A stretch of 64,000 nucleotides of DNA from CAWCOU01 sp963797335 (lineage in GTDB: Bacteria > Pseudomonadota > Gammaproteobacteria > JAURND01). A model generated the notes under the pieces. It was not told where the DNA came from and made no database searches. It saw only the letters and a list, made by a program, of their open reading frames with translations. The stretch is taken from NCBI GenBank assembly GCA_963797335.1, contig CAWCOU010000006.1, positions 992,001-1,056,000 on the forward strand, in the 5' to 3' direction. Shown here piece after piece: positions 44,488 to 53,793 of the stretch (within the stretch, counting starts at the first letter, position 1; each line of letters starts with the position of its first letter). Made by a program: the position numbers and the translations under genes.

Positions 44488-45261
44488 CTATTTTTCGCTG
44501 CTGGATAGGGTGGGTTTATGGGACCCGGCCTGAATAGAAGATAATAAATCCATAGGCACGGGGAAGATTACGGTATTGGTTTTATCTCCTGCTAAATCGA
44601 GCAAGGTTTGCAAATAACGTAGCTGCATGGCTTGCGGCTGTTGTGCCAAGACATTGGCTGCTTCTAACAATTTGGCCGAGGCTTGCAATTCACCTTCAGC
44701 ATTGATGACTTTCGCACGGCGTTCTCGTTCGGCTTCGGCTTGGCGAGCAATGGCGCGAATCATACTCTCATTAATGTCCACGTGCTTAATTTCAACGACA
44801 TTGACTTTAATGCCCCACGCATCCGTTTGCTGGTCTAAGATTTTTTGAATATCGGAATTGAGCTTTTCTCGCTGCGAGAGCATTTCATCCAATTCGTGCA
44901 TACCTAATACGGAGCGCAATGTCGTCTGAGCCAGTTGGCTAGTCGCTTCGTAGAAATTTTCAACCTGGATAACGGCACGCTCAGGGTCAACCACGCGGAA
45001 ATAAACCACGGCATTGACTCGTACCGACACATTATCTTTCGAAATCACATCCTGAGGCGGGATGTCCATCACCACAGTTCGCAACTGTAAGCGTACCATT
45101 TGTTGGAGGATGGGGACTAGAATAATGAGTCCCGGACCTTTGACTTTCCAAAAACGACCTAGCGTGAAGATGACGCCTCGCTCATATTCTTTGAGCACGC
45201 GAAAAGCGCCCAAAAGCACCAAGACGATAAGAATGGCGATTATACCAAATAATATACTCAT
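44488..45261 (-). CDS. SPFH/slipin (stomatin-like) membrane protein
   Basis: The 257-residue protein has one N-terminal membrane segment (1-20) and an SPFH domain (EYERGVIFTLGRF, MDIPPQDVISKDNVSVRVNA, VLGMHELDEMLSQREKLN, IRAIARQAEAERERRAK), followed by a coiled region. Prokaryotic slipins scaffold membrane microdomains and are usually operonic with NfeD. Here a binding-protein gene (45289) separates it from the NfeD gene (46150). All face the same way. Confidence 0.92.
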   Translation of the reverse strand: MSILFGIIAILIVLVLLGAFRVLKEYERGVIFTLGRFWKVKGPGLIILVPILQQMVRLQLRTVVMDIPPQDVISKDNVSVRVNAVVYFRVVDPERAVIQVENFYEATSQLAQTTLRSVLGMHELDEMLSQREKLNSDIQKILDQQTDAWGIKVNVVEIKHVDINESMIRAIARQAEAERERRAKVINAEGELQASAKLLEAANVLAQQPQAMQLRYLQTLLDLAGDKTNTVIFPVPMDLLSSIQAGSHKPTLSSSEK

Positions 45262-45288
45262 GCTTGCCTCTATCTCTGTAAAAAAATT

Positions 45289-46056
45289 TTACTGTCGTGG
45301 AAAATAAGTATCGACGATTTTTTGATAAGACCCATCGGCTTTAATGGCAACTAAGGCCTTATTAAATGCGTCCAGCAACTCTTGATTTCCTTTGCGAACG
45401 GCAATGCCATAACCTGAACCGAAATACGTGACATCGGTTATGGGTTTGCCAATCAATGTAAATTTGTTCTGCATCTGCTGTTGGTGCAGCCAATATAAGG
45501 TAACCGGGGTCTCGCCTAAAACGGCGTCAACGCGACCTGCCATCAAATCCAATAAGGCATCCTGCTGATTGGGGTATGTTTTCAGTTGGATCTTTTTCCC
45601 GTATATATCTTGCAAATAACGCTCGGAAGTGGTGCCAATTTGTACGCCAATGGTTTTACCTACCAGGCCTTGAGGACTGGTATCTAAATGGCTGCCCATG
45701 GGCGCAACGAAGTGGGCTGTGGCATAAAAATAAGGCTGAGTGAAGTCAATTTGTTTTTTACGATCCTCTGTGATCGATAAAGCGCTTATTAGGGCATCAA
45801 ATTTACCTAGTTTTAAACTGGGTATCAAGCTGACCCAAGGTTGATTGCTATAAGTGCACTTGACCTGCATTTGTTTGCACAGGGCATTGGTCATGTCAAT
45901 TTCAAACCCTATGACATTTCCAGCGGCGTCCATTTGCTCGAACGGTGGAAATGTGGCTTCGGTTGCAAAATGTAGGGTGGTGGGTATCGCGGCCCATAAT
46001 GGTTGACTGCATACCCATAGTAGCAACCCTAATCCCATCTGAATCAATTTTTTCAT
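45289..46056 (-). CDS. Periplasmic amino-acid-binding protein (arginine/lysine type)
   Basis: The 255-residue protein has a signal peptide (KKLIQMGLGLLLWVCSQPLWA). It has the class 3 solute-binding pattern: LHFATEATFPPFEQMDAAGN, GFEIDMTNALCKQM, ALISALSITEDRKKQIDFTQ, GVQIGTTSERYL, and Asp/Glu in VDAVLGETP. ABC permease and ATPase genes are not adjacent, so specificity is not certain. ArtJ-like is the best guess. It lies between the slipin and NfeD genes. Confidence 0.9.
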   Translation of the reverse strand: MKKLIQMGLGLLLWVCSQPLWAAIPTTLHFATEATFPPFEQMDAAGNVIGFEIDMTNALCKQMQVKCTYSNQPWVSLIPSLKLGKFDALISALSITEDRKKQIDFTQPYFYATAHFVAPMGSHLDTSPQGLVGKTIGVQIGTTSERYLQDIYGKKIQLKTYPNQQDALLDLMAGRVDAVLGETPVTLYWLHQQQMQNKFTLIGKPITDVTYFGSGYGIAVRKGNQELLDAFNKALVAIKADGSYQKIVDTYFPRQ

Positions 46057-46149
46057 AGCTCATTATCCAGTTAATCGACATCACTTTTTTTAGACACATA
46101 CTTACTCCTGGAAGCGCGACCAGGGATTGCTGCGCAGCATCGAGCGTTT

Positions 46150-46944
46150 TTAAGAATCATTTTGAATTGGTTGGACAGATAATACCAGGCCCTCACGACC
46201 CTTGACGATTACTTTTTGACCTATGTACAGGGCTTGCTCCGACCGCACCTGCCATAACTCACCATTTACCCTAACCAGGGTTTGATTGCCATCCATACTG
46301 GCCACTTCCCCGACACTATTCAATAATTGTTCAGCCCCACTAACCACTGGTCGCAAGCGCGCCCGGACGGCCATATGAATGACGATTAGGAAAAATAGAG
46401 CGACGACGATGCTGACACCTAGAATGACTTCTATGGCGATATGGAATCCAGGAACCCCCTTTTGTAACAGAAAGAGGGACCCTACCACGAAAGCCGCCAT
46501 CCCGGTTACCGCCAACACGCCACTGGTAAAGAAAGCTTCCACAATTAAGAACAGGATACCCGCCACTAAAAGGGCTAAACCCGCATAGTTGATGGGTAAT
46601 AGTTGAAAGGCATATAACGCCAATAGTAATGAAACGACACCCACTACGCCGGGTAAGATAAATCCAGGATTTAAGAGTTCAAACAGTATGCCGCAAATAC
46701 CGACCAGCAATAGGATATAGGCGATATTTGGGTTGGTGATAATGGCTAGAAACGAAGTCCTCGTCGCGGTGGTCGCCGTTGCGGTTTTAATTCCTTCCGG
46801 CATCGTGGCTGGACTATTGGCCTGACTGGCCACTATCTGTGTGCCATGAGCATCATTCGTGGGAGACTGTTGGGCAAAGCAACCCGTGCTCACCCACAAT
46901 AGCAAAAAGCTAAGCCATACAACGAATGGACGAATGCACCCCAT
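46150..46944 (-). CDS. NfeD-family membrane protein
   Basis: The 264-residue product (ATG 46944; an upstream in-frame start at 47049 looks spurious) has a signal-like N-terminus. Four hydrophobic segments follow around NIAYILLLVGICGILFELLN, LLALYAFQLLPINYAGLALL and a further pair. The C-terminal OB-like NfeD domain includes VASMDGNQTLVRVNGELWQV and VIVKGREGLVLSV. It lacks the N-terminal ClpP-like protease part of long NfeD forms. It is the expected partner of the slipin at 44488. Confidence 0.88.
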   Translation of the reverse strand: MGCIRPFVVWLSFLLLWVSTGCFAQQSPTNDAHGTQIVASQANSPATMPEGIKTATATTATRTSFLAIITNPNIAYILLLVGICGILFELLNPGFILPGVVGVVSLLLALYAFQLLPINYAGLALLVAGILFLIVEAFFTSGVLAVTGMAAFVVGSLFLLQKGVPGFHIAIEVILGVSIVVALFFLIVIHMAVRARLRPVVSGAEQLLNSVGEVASMDGNQTLVRVNGELWQVRSEQALYIGQKVIVKGREGLVLSVQPIQNDS

Positions 46945-47119
46945 AACAGACCCATCAGAGAAATAATAGGGAGAATGTGATAAAAGCTTGAGAAAATCAA
47001 GGTTTTTGAAGATTCTAAGCGGGATCTTTATGTTTGGAGTATGCTCCAAATATAGAGGGTTCTTTTGGAATGCGCTCCATAAACAAGATTTATCTTATAT
47101 AAGATATCATAAAATGCAT

Positions 47120-47158
47120 ACAGCAACTCTAAGTTAATGATTAACCTAGAGTTGCTGT
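47120..47158. terminator. Long hairpin between holin-like and NfeD genes
   Basis: ACAGCAACTCTAAGTTAA pairs with TTAACCTAGAGTTGCTGT over an 18-base stem with one A-C mismatch and a TGA loop. On the minus strand an A/T-rich tail follows. It probably terminates the holin-like gene. Confidence 0.65.
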
Positions 47159-47173
47159 CATAACTTACTTATG

Positions 47174-47563
47174 TTAGAAGGGTTTTACTGGTTTGTGTTC
47201 TGTATGTACTTCGCATACTTCGCCAGGTACGTTACATTTGCACTTACCTTTGCATTTCTCACAGTTGCAGGTTCCGCATACGCCTTTTCTTCCGCACTTA
47301 CATACGAAGCCGTTATATAAGGCTGAGACGAGGACTGCAAAAACAAAGCTGCCAATAAATCCCCAGAATGCGCCGAGGACGCTTCCTAAGAAGGAAGGAC
47401 TAAAACCGGGATATACGGAAGACAACAACGCTACATAGGCAACGCCATAGCCTTTCATAGAGAATAAACCCAATATAAACATCCAGATAGCGCCAATAAT
47501 GCCAAAAGCAAAACCAAAGCTTAAGACATGTAATTTTAAATAATGCCATTTAGTTTTACACAT
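47174..47563 (-). CDS. Holin-like small membrane protein with Cys-rich tail
   Basis: The 129-residue protein has two hydrophobic hairpins (about 12-36 and 40-85; GFAFGIIGAIWMFILGLF, FLGSVLGAFWGFIGSFVF), like a family annotated as bacteriophage holin in Legionellales chromosomes. From residue 88 a tail adds nine cysteines in 30 residues (C88, 90, 96, 99, 101, 104, 108, 110, 117) as CxC and CxxC pairs with Lys/Gly. This metallothionein-like extension is unusual and suggests metal or redox binding; the holin label is by similarity only. Its ribosome site lies in GAGGTGAG. Confidence 0.8.
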   Translation of the reverse strand: MCKTKWHYLKLHVLSFGFAFGIIGAIWMFILGLFSMKGYGVAYVALLSSVYPGFSPSFLGSVLGAFWGFIGSFVFAVLVSALYNGFVCKCGRKGVCGTCNCEKCKGKCKCNVPGEVCEVHTEHKPVKPF

Positions 47564-47728
47564 AACTCACCTCTTCATACTGATATCATGAGAAGAGCTG
47601 GTGAAGGGAGCGGTTTCTAGCGAAAACCTGCCGGGAACGACTGACTCACGCTCATCTTTTTCATTATTTTCTTATATAAGTATAGTCTAAATCGACGACG
47701 AAGATATCCAGCTAAAATTCACCATAAA

Positions 47729-47917
47729 TTAGCAAAAATAGATTTGGCCAGCGCCTACGGTTCCGCCGCCAGTGCCTGCAGCACTACCGATCAAGCCACC
47801 GCCTACGCCTACGCCACCGCCTACGCCAACGGTGTTGCCGCTTCGGCTATAAGTGCAACCGCCGGCTGTTAATAAGAACAAGGTAAATGCAACCACCAAA
47901 ATGAATTTCTTAGCCAT
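47729..47917 (-). CDS. Small glycine-rich lipoprotein
   Basis: The 62-residue product starts at ATG 47917 after AGGAGA. It has a lipoprotein signal with LTAGGC lipobox (Cys21), then a Gly/Val-rich chain (VGVGGGVGVGGGLIG) ending QIYFC. Other in-frame starts up to 48007 overlap the pfkA end and are unlikely. Function unknown. Confidence 0.75.
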   Translation of the reverse strand: MAKKFILVVAFTLFLLTAGGCTYSRSGNTVGVGGGVGVGGGLIGSAAGTGGGTVGAGQIYFC

Positions 47918-47996
47918 AAATTTCTCCTGAAAATAGGTTCCTGATTTATTTAATATTAGTAGATAAAATCCAGGATTTCCAATGGCTTGGCTGAAA

Positions 47997-48980
47997 TCAC
48001 ATCCCACAAATAATCTGATTTATTTTTAACAACTCCGCTTCTTTGAAGCAACGTGCGCCTTTGGCTGGGTCGGGGAAGGGCACGAATTTTAATTCTTCTT
48101 CGTGAAGGGCGACCATTTTTTGGGTTTCTCCTTGCAATAAACATTCCACTGCTTGGAAACCCATCAGCGATGCGATTTTGCGGTCTTTGACAGTAGGTGC
48201 ACCCCCACGTTGGATATGACCTAAAATACATACTTTATAGGATAAACCACTTTTTTCTTTGATGCTTTCCGCTAAGCCGAACGTGCGACCGGGTTGGCCG
48301 GCCTCGGCGACAACAATAATAGAGGCTAGTTTTTTACGACGGCGGTTTTGGATATGATTAACCAGCTCATCTGTCGTGATTGGCAACTCCGGAATCAAAA
48401 TAAATTCGGCGCCACCGGCAATACCGACATCCACTGCTAGAAATCCAGCAGCTCTGCCCATCACTTCCACTAGAAAATGACGATTTAAACTAAACGCCGT
48501 ATCTCGGATTTTATCGATGGCTTGTAGTGCGGTATTGCAGGCCGTATCAAAACCAATGGTGTAATCCGTACCGATAATGTCATTATCAATGGTGCAGGGA
48601 ATACCTACGGTACGTGGGCCACCTTCGTTTTCCAGTAGAACCGCACCGCGAAAACTGCCATCGCCGCCTAATACCGCTAAGGCATCAATACCTAATGACT
48701 GCAAATATTCTCGGCAGTCGTCACGAACCCCACGATTATAAAAAGCTTCACAACGATTTGTTTTTAAAAAAGTGCCGCCACGTTGTATTGAATTCGCCGA
48801 ATCTTTGGGCACCAAAGGAAAGACATTACGATCAATCAAACCCTGGTAGCCACCGCGACATGCATAAACTTCGATGCCACGATAAACAGCGGTACGCAGC
48901 ACCGCGCGGATGGCCGCGTTCATACCTGGAGCATCACCCCCAGAAGTCACAATTAATAATTTTTTGATTTTATTCGTCAT
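47997..48980 (-). CDS. pfkA: 6-phosphofructokinase, ATP-type
   Basis: The 327-residue enzyme phosphorylates fructose 6-phosphate. It shows LLIVTSGGDAPGMNAAIRA, the ATP-site AVLGGDGSFRGA (GGDGS favours ATP over pyrophosphate), the catalytic PCTIDNDI and VEVMGRAAGFLA. It suggests a working glycolytic route. It follows ubiB by 30 bases on the same strand. Confidence 0.95.
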   Translation of the reverse strand: MTNKIKKLLIVTSGGDAPGMNAAIRAVLRTAVYRGIEVYACRGGYQGLIDRNVFPLVPKDSANSIQRGGTFLKTNRCEAFYNRGVRDDCREYLQSLGIDALAVLGGDGSFRGAVLLENEGGPRTVGIPCTIDNDIIGTDYTIGFDTACNTALQAIDKIRDTAFSLNRHFLVEVMGRAAGFLAVDVGIAGGAEFILIPELPITTDELVNHIQNRRRKKLASIIVVAEAGQPGRTFGLAESIKEKSGLSYKVCILGHIQRGGAPTVKDRKIASLMGFQAVECLLQGETQKMVALHEEELKFVPFPDPAKGARCFKEAELLKINQIICGM

Positions 48981-49010
48981 TACCTGCTCCCAAATATTGA
49001 TATTTGCCCA

Positions 49011-50693
49011 TCAACCGAACGGCTGACGACTTTTTGAACATACACCTGCGAGTAAAGCGATAAGCCCTATACCACCGGTTACTACTGACCAATTCGTAGA
49101 CCCTGCCATAGGTTGCGGCAAGAAAACATAGCCGCACGCCGCCACTGCTAATAACGCCCAACCAACTCCGCAAAAAAAATAACCTCGACGCGATCGTTTG
49201 GGGGTAAGCACAGGGTTACGTGCCTGCCATGCTGCTACTGCATTGGTTTTTTTCTGTTGTTCCAGTAAATTACGCCATAAACTTGGCAAGCTCATCACAT
49301 CCATCACCATTCCTGGCGCTTGTTGCGACAGCTGGCTTAGTATGCGGCGTGGACTATAACGACGCTTGATAAAACGTTCAAGAAAAGGTTTGCCGGTTGC
49401 CCACAAATCCAGCTCTGGATAAAGCTCTCGTCCTAGACCTTCCACATTCAATAGTGTTTTTTGTAAGAGAAACAGTTGCGGTTGTACTTCCATCTTAAAC
49501 CGACTGGCCGTTTGAAATAACCGGAGTAATAGTTGAGCAAACGAAATATCACGCAAGGGCTTTTCAAACACCGGCTCACAGACACTGCGTATGGCTGCTT
49601 CAAAGGCTTCCACTCGGGTATTCGGCGGCACCCAACCCGATTCGACATGGAGCTGTGCAACCCGTCGATAGTCACGCTTGAAAAAGGCCACCATATTCTC
49701 AGCCAGGTAGTGTTGATCGCCCGGGCTTAATGAACCGACAATGCCAAAATCAACGGCAATGTATTGTGGTGATTCGGGATGATGTTTTGCGACAAAAATA
49801 TTACCCGGATGCATATCGGCATGAAAAAAACCGTCACGAAAAACTTGGGTGAAAAAAATATCAACTCCGCATTGGGCTAATTTTTTCAAATCGACCCCTG
49901 CTGCCGTCAAGGCGATTTTATTACTGATCGGAATACCTTCCACTTGTTCCATGACAATGACGTTGACAAAACAATAATCCCAAAAAATTTCCGGTATATA
50001 TAAAGAAGCGGAGTGACGAAAATTTCGACGCAGCTGCGATGCGTTGGCTGCTTCGCGCATAAAATCTAATTCATCAATGATACTGGATTCAAATTCTTTG
50101 ACCAATTCCACGGCTCGTAATCGTTTGCCATGCGACCAAAATCGTTCCGTTAATCGGGCAATCAAGTGCAGTAAACCGATATCGCGGTGAATAATTTTTT
50201 CTATTTGCGGCCGGCGAACTTTCACCACTACCCGTCGACCATCGGGTAGTACTGCTTCATGCACTTGCGCGATAGAAGCAGAGGCCAGTGGTGTGATAGC
50301 AAATTCTTTAAAAACTTCGGCTAACGGTCGGCCATAAGCATTTTGTAAAATTTGGATGACCTGTGCTGAGGAAAAGGGCGGCACTTGATCTTGCAATTTT
50401 TGTAATTCGGAAATGAAATCCTCGGGTAATAAATCGGGTCGCGTCGATAATATCTGACCAAACTTTACAAAAATAGGACCTAAATCTTGCAGCGCTAATC
50501 GAACGGATTGCGCAGGACTTTGTGTTTTCGGTCGTAGCCAATTCCAGGGGTTAAACCAGCTGAGAAATCGCAACGATGTGAAGCCGGGTGTCAAAAACAT
50601 GACTCGGTCGATGCCATGCCTAGCGATGATGTAAAAAATAAAAAATAATCGCCACAACAATGCGGGTCGTTTTAGGATGGTTGCGGAGGACAT
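49011..50693 (-). CDS. ubiB: Ubiquinone biosynthesis atypical kinase UbiB
   Basis: UbiB is an ADCK/ABC1-family atypical kinase/ATPase of the membrane-associated ubiquinone complex. In the 560-residue product the KxGQ motif (FVKFGQILSTRPDLLPEDF), the catalytic HADMHPGNIFV and VDFGIVGSL are present. Two C-terminal membrane segments lie at about 500-550. It ends the ubiE-ubiJ-ubiB operon. Confidence 0.96.
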   Translation of the reverse strand: MSSATILKRPALLWRLFFIFYIIARHGIDRVMFLTPGFTSLRFLSWFNPWNWLRPKTQSPAQSVRLALQDLGPIFVKFGQILSTRPDLLPEDFISELQKLQDQVPPFSSAQVIQILQNAYGRPLAEVFKEFAITPLASASIAQVHEAVLPDGRRVVVKVRRPQIEKIIHRDIGLLHLIARLTERFWSHGKRLRAVELVKEFESSIIDELDFMREAANASQLRRNFRHSASLYIPEIFWDYCFVNVIVMEQVEGIPISNKIALTAAGVDLKKLAQCGVDIFFTQVFRDGFFHADMHPGNIFVAKHHPESPQYIAVDFGIVGSLSPGDQHYLAENMVAFFKRDYRRVAQLHVESGWVPPNTRVEAFEAAIRSVCEPVFEKPLRDISFAQLLLRLFQTASRFKMEVQPQLFLLQKTLLNVEGLGRELYPELDLWATGKPFLERFIKRRYSPRRILSQLSQQAPGMVMDVMSLPSLWRNLLEQQKKTNAVAAWQARNPVLTPKRSRRGYFFCGVGWALLAVAACGYVFLPQPMAGSTNWSVVTGGIGLIALLAGVCSKSRQPFG

Positions 50694-50698
50694 TTCGG

Positions 50699-51316
50699 TT
50701 AATCCAGAGGAGCAGGGGAGAACGACTGGATTCTTTCGACTCGGGCAGCTAAGCGTTCAACATGGTCACGCAAGCTATGCACGCCGCTGAAAAAATCCTC
50801 CACTTCTTGGCGAGGCGGCACTAACTGAATTTCTTCTTGTAAGTATTCGGTCATATTTTGACTCAGGTTGGGTGTGACCTCCCCAAACCAACGGCGGGCA
50901 CGACGCACGATATTGCCCAGTTGATGCGCAACCACATCGCCGGTGACATGTGATAATGGCTCTTCCCAGTCCACTTGGCATTGCTGAATAATATGACTTA
51001 AGGTCTGAGCCAATTCCACATCGCCGGTTATTTCCAGAGAATTGGCTAATTGCACTTTTTTTTCATCTCGCGCAAAACTCATTCGCAACAGAGAGAGCGG
51101 GGAACCGCGGACAGTAGCGTCTACTTCGCCCGTATAATCCCGCAGGAGGCGAATCCCTGTCTCATCCGGCAATAAATAAAAGTGGATATTCCAGCCAATC
51201 AGTTCCATTTTCACCACTTTACCCGCCAGCGTGCGCAGGCGCGTGGTCGTGTGAGGGTCCAGTTGTAAGTAACGACGAATCGCCGCTGTCAGTGCTGTTA
51301 GTATCGGTGTTAGCAT
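50699..51316 (-). CDS. ubiJ: Ubiquinone biosynthesis accessory factor UbiJ
   Basis: The 205-residue SCP2-domain protein binds lipid and supports ubiquinone synthesis. Family stretches include LAGKVVKMELIGWNIHFYLL, ATVRGSPLSLLRMSF and EITGDVELAQTLSHIIQQ, with a coiled C-terminal end. It overlaps ubiE (TAATG) and ends five bases before ubiB. Confidence 0.92.
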   Translation of the reverse strand: MLTPILTALTAAIRRYLQLDPHTTTRLRTLAGKVVKMELIGWNIHFYLLPDETGIRLLRDYTGEVDATVRGSPLSLLRMSFARDEKKVQLANSLEITGDVELAQTLSHIIQQCQVDWEEPLSHVTGDVVAHQLGNIVRRARRWFGEVTPNLSQNMTEYLQEEIQLVPPRQEVEDFFSGVHSLRDHVERLAARVERIQSFSPAPLD

Positions 51317-52065
51317 TAGTATTTATATCCTTGGTGCAAGGCGACCATACCGCCGCATAAATTGTGGTATTGGCACTGGTCTAAACCGGCTGTTTCCATC
51401 ATGGTTTTTAATGTTTGCTGGTCAGGGTGTCGTCGAATGGATTCGGCTAAATAACGGTAACTTTCTTCATCATCAGCCACTATTTTTCCCAAAAATGGCA
51501 GCACCTGGAAGGAGTATGCATCATAAAGTGCAGCTAAACCAGGCACCGTCACTTTGGAAAATTCCAAAATGACGACCTTACCCCCCGGTTTTAAGACACG
51601 GGTGATTTCCTGCAAGGCTGATTCTTTGCAGGTGACATTACGTAAGCCGAATGCCATGGTCACTCGATCAAAGCTGTTATTAGGGAAGGGTAAGTTTTCG
51701 GCATCTGCCTGCGTGTACTGCACTTGATCGACAATACCCAAGTCCAGCAAGCGATCACGCCCCCGGGTGAGCATGGATTCATTAATGTCGACCAAGACGA
51801 CGCGACCGGCTAAACCGACTCGGCGAGCCAGTTCGATAGCTAAATCACCCGTCCCCGCCGCCAAGTCCATCACCTGATGCCCCGCCCTGACATTGACCCT
51901 TTCTAAGGCATATTTTTTCCATAGCCGGTGTATGCCCAGGGACATGAGATCATTCATCACATCGTATTTCCCCGCCACGGAATGGAAAACGGCCGCAACT
52001 TTACGGACTTTTTCAGCGGTAGGCACGGTTTGGTAACCAAAATCGGTGTTGTCTGGAGTAGTCAT
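51316..52065 (-). CDS. ubiE: Demethylmenaquinone/ubiquinone C-methyltransferase UbiE
   Basis: UbiE performs the C-methylation in quinone synthesis. The 249-residue protein shows FHSVAGKYDVMNDLMSLGIH, the SAM motif VMDLAAGTGDLAIELARR, MAFGLRNVTCKESAL, LKPGGKVVILEFSKV and YRYLAESIRRHPDQ. It is the first gene of ubiE-ubiJ-ubiB. Confidence 0.97.
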   Translation of the reverse strand: MTTPDNTDFGYQTVPTAEKVRKVAAVFHSVAGKYDVMNDLMSLGIHRLWKKYALERVNVRAGHQVMDLAAGTGDLAIELARRVGLAGRVVLVDINESMLTRGRDRLLDLGIVDQVQYTQADAENLPFPNNSFDRVTMAFGLRNVTCKESALQEITRVLKPGGKVVILEFSKVTVPGLAALYDAYSFQVLPFLGKIVADDEESYRYLAESIRRHPDQQTLKTMMETAGLDQCQYHNLCGGMVALHQGYKY

Positions 52066-52241
52066 GCTAGATTCTGTCGTAGGGGGGAGAGATCGTATAA
52101 TTCTAGCAATTCTTTCTCAGTATCTAAATCTTTTTTTGGTCGTATCGCTACTAAATTGGGGCTAGATGGTGGCAGGCGATCCATATTAAGGCCTGTGTAA
52201 AATGGCTATTCAAAAGCTGACACAGTTATTTAAACACGACC

Positions 52242-52763
52242 TCATTTAGAGAAAACAACACTGGCTGATTCAGGTTGACAAAAGTATTGCGTGTTTGCCA
52301 CTTCTTCCCATTTTTGAATTCTATTATTTTTTAAGGTAAATATGGCGATCACATGGGCTGGATAAGAATTTCCATTGTTGTCGCGAATATCCTCATCAAA
52401 ATGTGCAATTAACTTATTATCAACGCTTATCACTTCAAGCAAAGGGAAGCGTATTTTCCCGATAATTTTTTTACCCACTTCCGTAAAATGAGAATCAAAT
52501 TGGCTATAGCCACTATAAACGGTTTTACCATTTATTATAAGGGTTGTGTCGGGAGTAAAATATTTGGCAGTTGTATTCCTATCAAGTGATTTTCCTTGAT
52601 CTGCCCAAAATTTATTAAGATAATTAAACGCATCCGTAAGTAATTTTTCCTCAATTGGAGTAACATTTCCAGAAGTATTCATTGCAAATAATTGAGGCGC
52701 CTCAGCGAGACTCGTTAGGCTATAAACTAAAAATAAACCTGCCATGATTTTTAAAATTTTCAT
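52242..52763 (-). CDS. Secreted NTF2/SnoaL-like protein
   Basis: The 173-residue product (ATG 52763, GAGTGGA upstream) has a signal peptide (MKILKIMAGLFLVYSLTSLA). It then has a cone-shaped NTF2-like pattern: LLTDAFNYLNKFWADQGKSL, YFTPDTTLIINGKTVYSGYS, FDSHFTEV, AHVIAIFTLKNNRIQKWEEV. It resembles SnoaL/ketosteroid-isomerase-like proteins; ligand unknown. Confidence 0.72.
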   Translation of the reverse strand: MKILKIMAGLFLVYSLTSLAEAPQLFAMNTSGNVTPIEEKLLTDAFNYLNKFWADQGKSLDRNTTAKYFTPDTTLIINGKTVYSGYSQFDSHFTEVGKKIIGKIRFPLLEVISVDNKLIAHFDEDIRDNNGNSYPAHVIAIFTLKNNRIQKWEEVANTQYFCQPESASVVFSK

Positions 52764-52828
52764 AAATTTCCACTCTTGCTCACACAAACCGCGCTGGCCC
52801 TAGCAGTGGGCTCTAAAAATTCCTAGCA

Positions 52829-53581
52829 TCAAACACTATAGAAAATAGTTAATTCTATTTTCCCTTCCGTTCCTGGTTTAACTTTGATCTTAGTGACCTT
52901 AATCTCCCCTAACTGATGCACTTCTTTGACATGAGTGCCACCGCACATTCTTGAAGAATCACCTATTTTAACCTGGCGGATACCATCTTGATAAAAAATA
53001 GAAATGGGTAAATTATGGGTGGTTATTAAATTAGCAATACTGGTGTTTAACTGATAACAAAGCTCCTCTTGGCTGGAGGGCATATTATTAACAAGTACTT
53101 TAATGTATTCGCCACCTGGAAAATGATGGCCTTGTGTCGATTGCGCTTGTAGGGAGCTAAATTTAGGATCACGTTCTATGACGTCGGCGATCAAGTGACC
53201 TGCTGTATGTGAACGAGCGCATTGTTTTCGAAATTTAACATCGAGTGTCAATGTAACATCTTGTTGAATTATGGGTTGAAAACCCTGTACAGTTTTGAGA
53301 TCAATATAATGGTAAATAGTAGGCAGACCTTGTTTTGATAGTTCATCCTTATTTTCACGTACGGCCATTATTTCAAGACCATTTAATTGCCCCTTATCCG
53401 ATGGTTGTCCACCACCTTGTGGATGGAAAATGGTTTCCAGGAGAACGATTCCTAATAGGTTATCTACTACTGGCTTTCCATCACGCACAACTTTAACTGG
53501 GTGTTCAATTATATTAACCACTGAAGTTGTTAAGGTAGAAGTATCACCTTTTTCGAATAGACGAGCTGAGTGTTCTTGCAC
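52829..53581 (-). CDS. AlaX-like trans-editing alanyl-tRNA hydrolase
   Basis: The 250-residue protein corresponds to the editing half of alanyl-tRNA synthetase: FHPQGGGQPSDKG (53-65), the zinc motif HTAGH (125-129) and CGGTH (213-217). AlaX proteins hydrolyse Ser-tRNA(Ala) or Gly-tRNA(Ala). The start codon is GTG 53581 with AGGAG upstream. It lacks the aminoacylation domain. Confidence 0.9.
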   Translation of the reverse strand: MQEHSARLFEKGDTSTLTTSVVNIIEHPVKVVRDGKPVVDNLLGIVLLETIFHPQGGGQPSDKGQLNGLEIMAVRENKDELSKQGLPTIYHYIDLKTVQGFQPIIQQDVTLTLDVKFRKQCARSHTAGHLIADVIERDPKFSSLQAQSTQGHHFPGGEYIKVLVNNMPSSQEELCYQLNTSIANLITTHNLPISIFYQDGIRQVKIGDSSRMCGGTHVKEVHQLGEIKVTKIKVKPGTEGKIELTIFYSV

Positions 53582-53793
53582 GGGAACTCCTGATTAAAAA
53601 TCCATTAAATAACTTGTTACTTCACAAGAAGTTTTGAGCCTGTGCCAACATATTAAAGAAATAAAAGCGCATTCCAAAGTCGATTGGCTTGAAAATAAAA
53701 CCTTGGCCCCGCAAATTCATGATGACGACTTAGAGCCTGCCTGGGAATTTTGATTCAGCCCAAAAAGCTCAAAGCCCCACAAAGAGCGGATCT

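Noticed and set aside
47174..47563. Prophage because of the holin-like protein
   Set aside because: No other phage gene is nearby, and this family occurs as isolated chromosomal genes.
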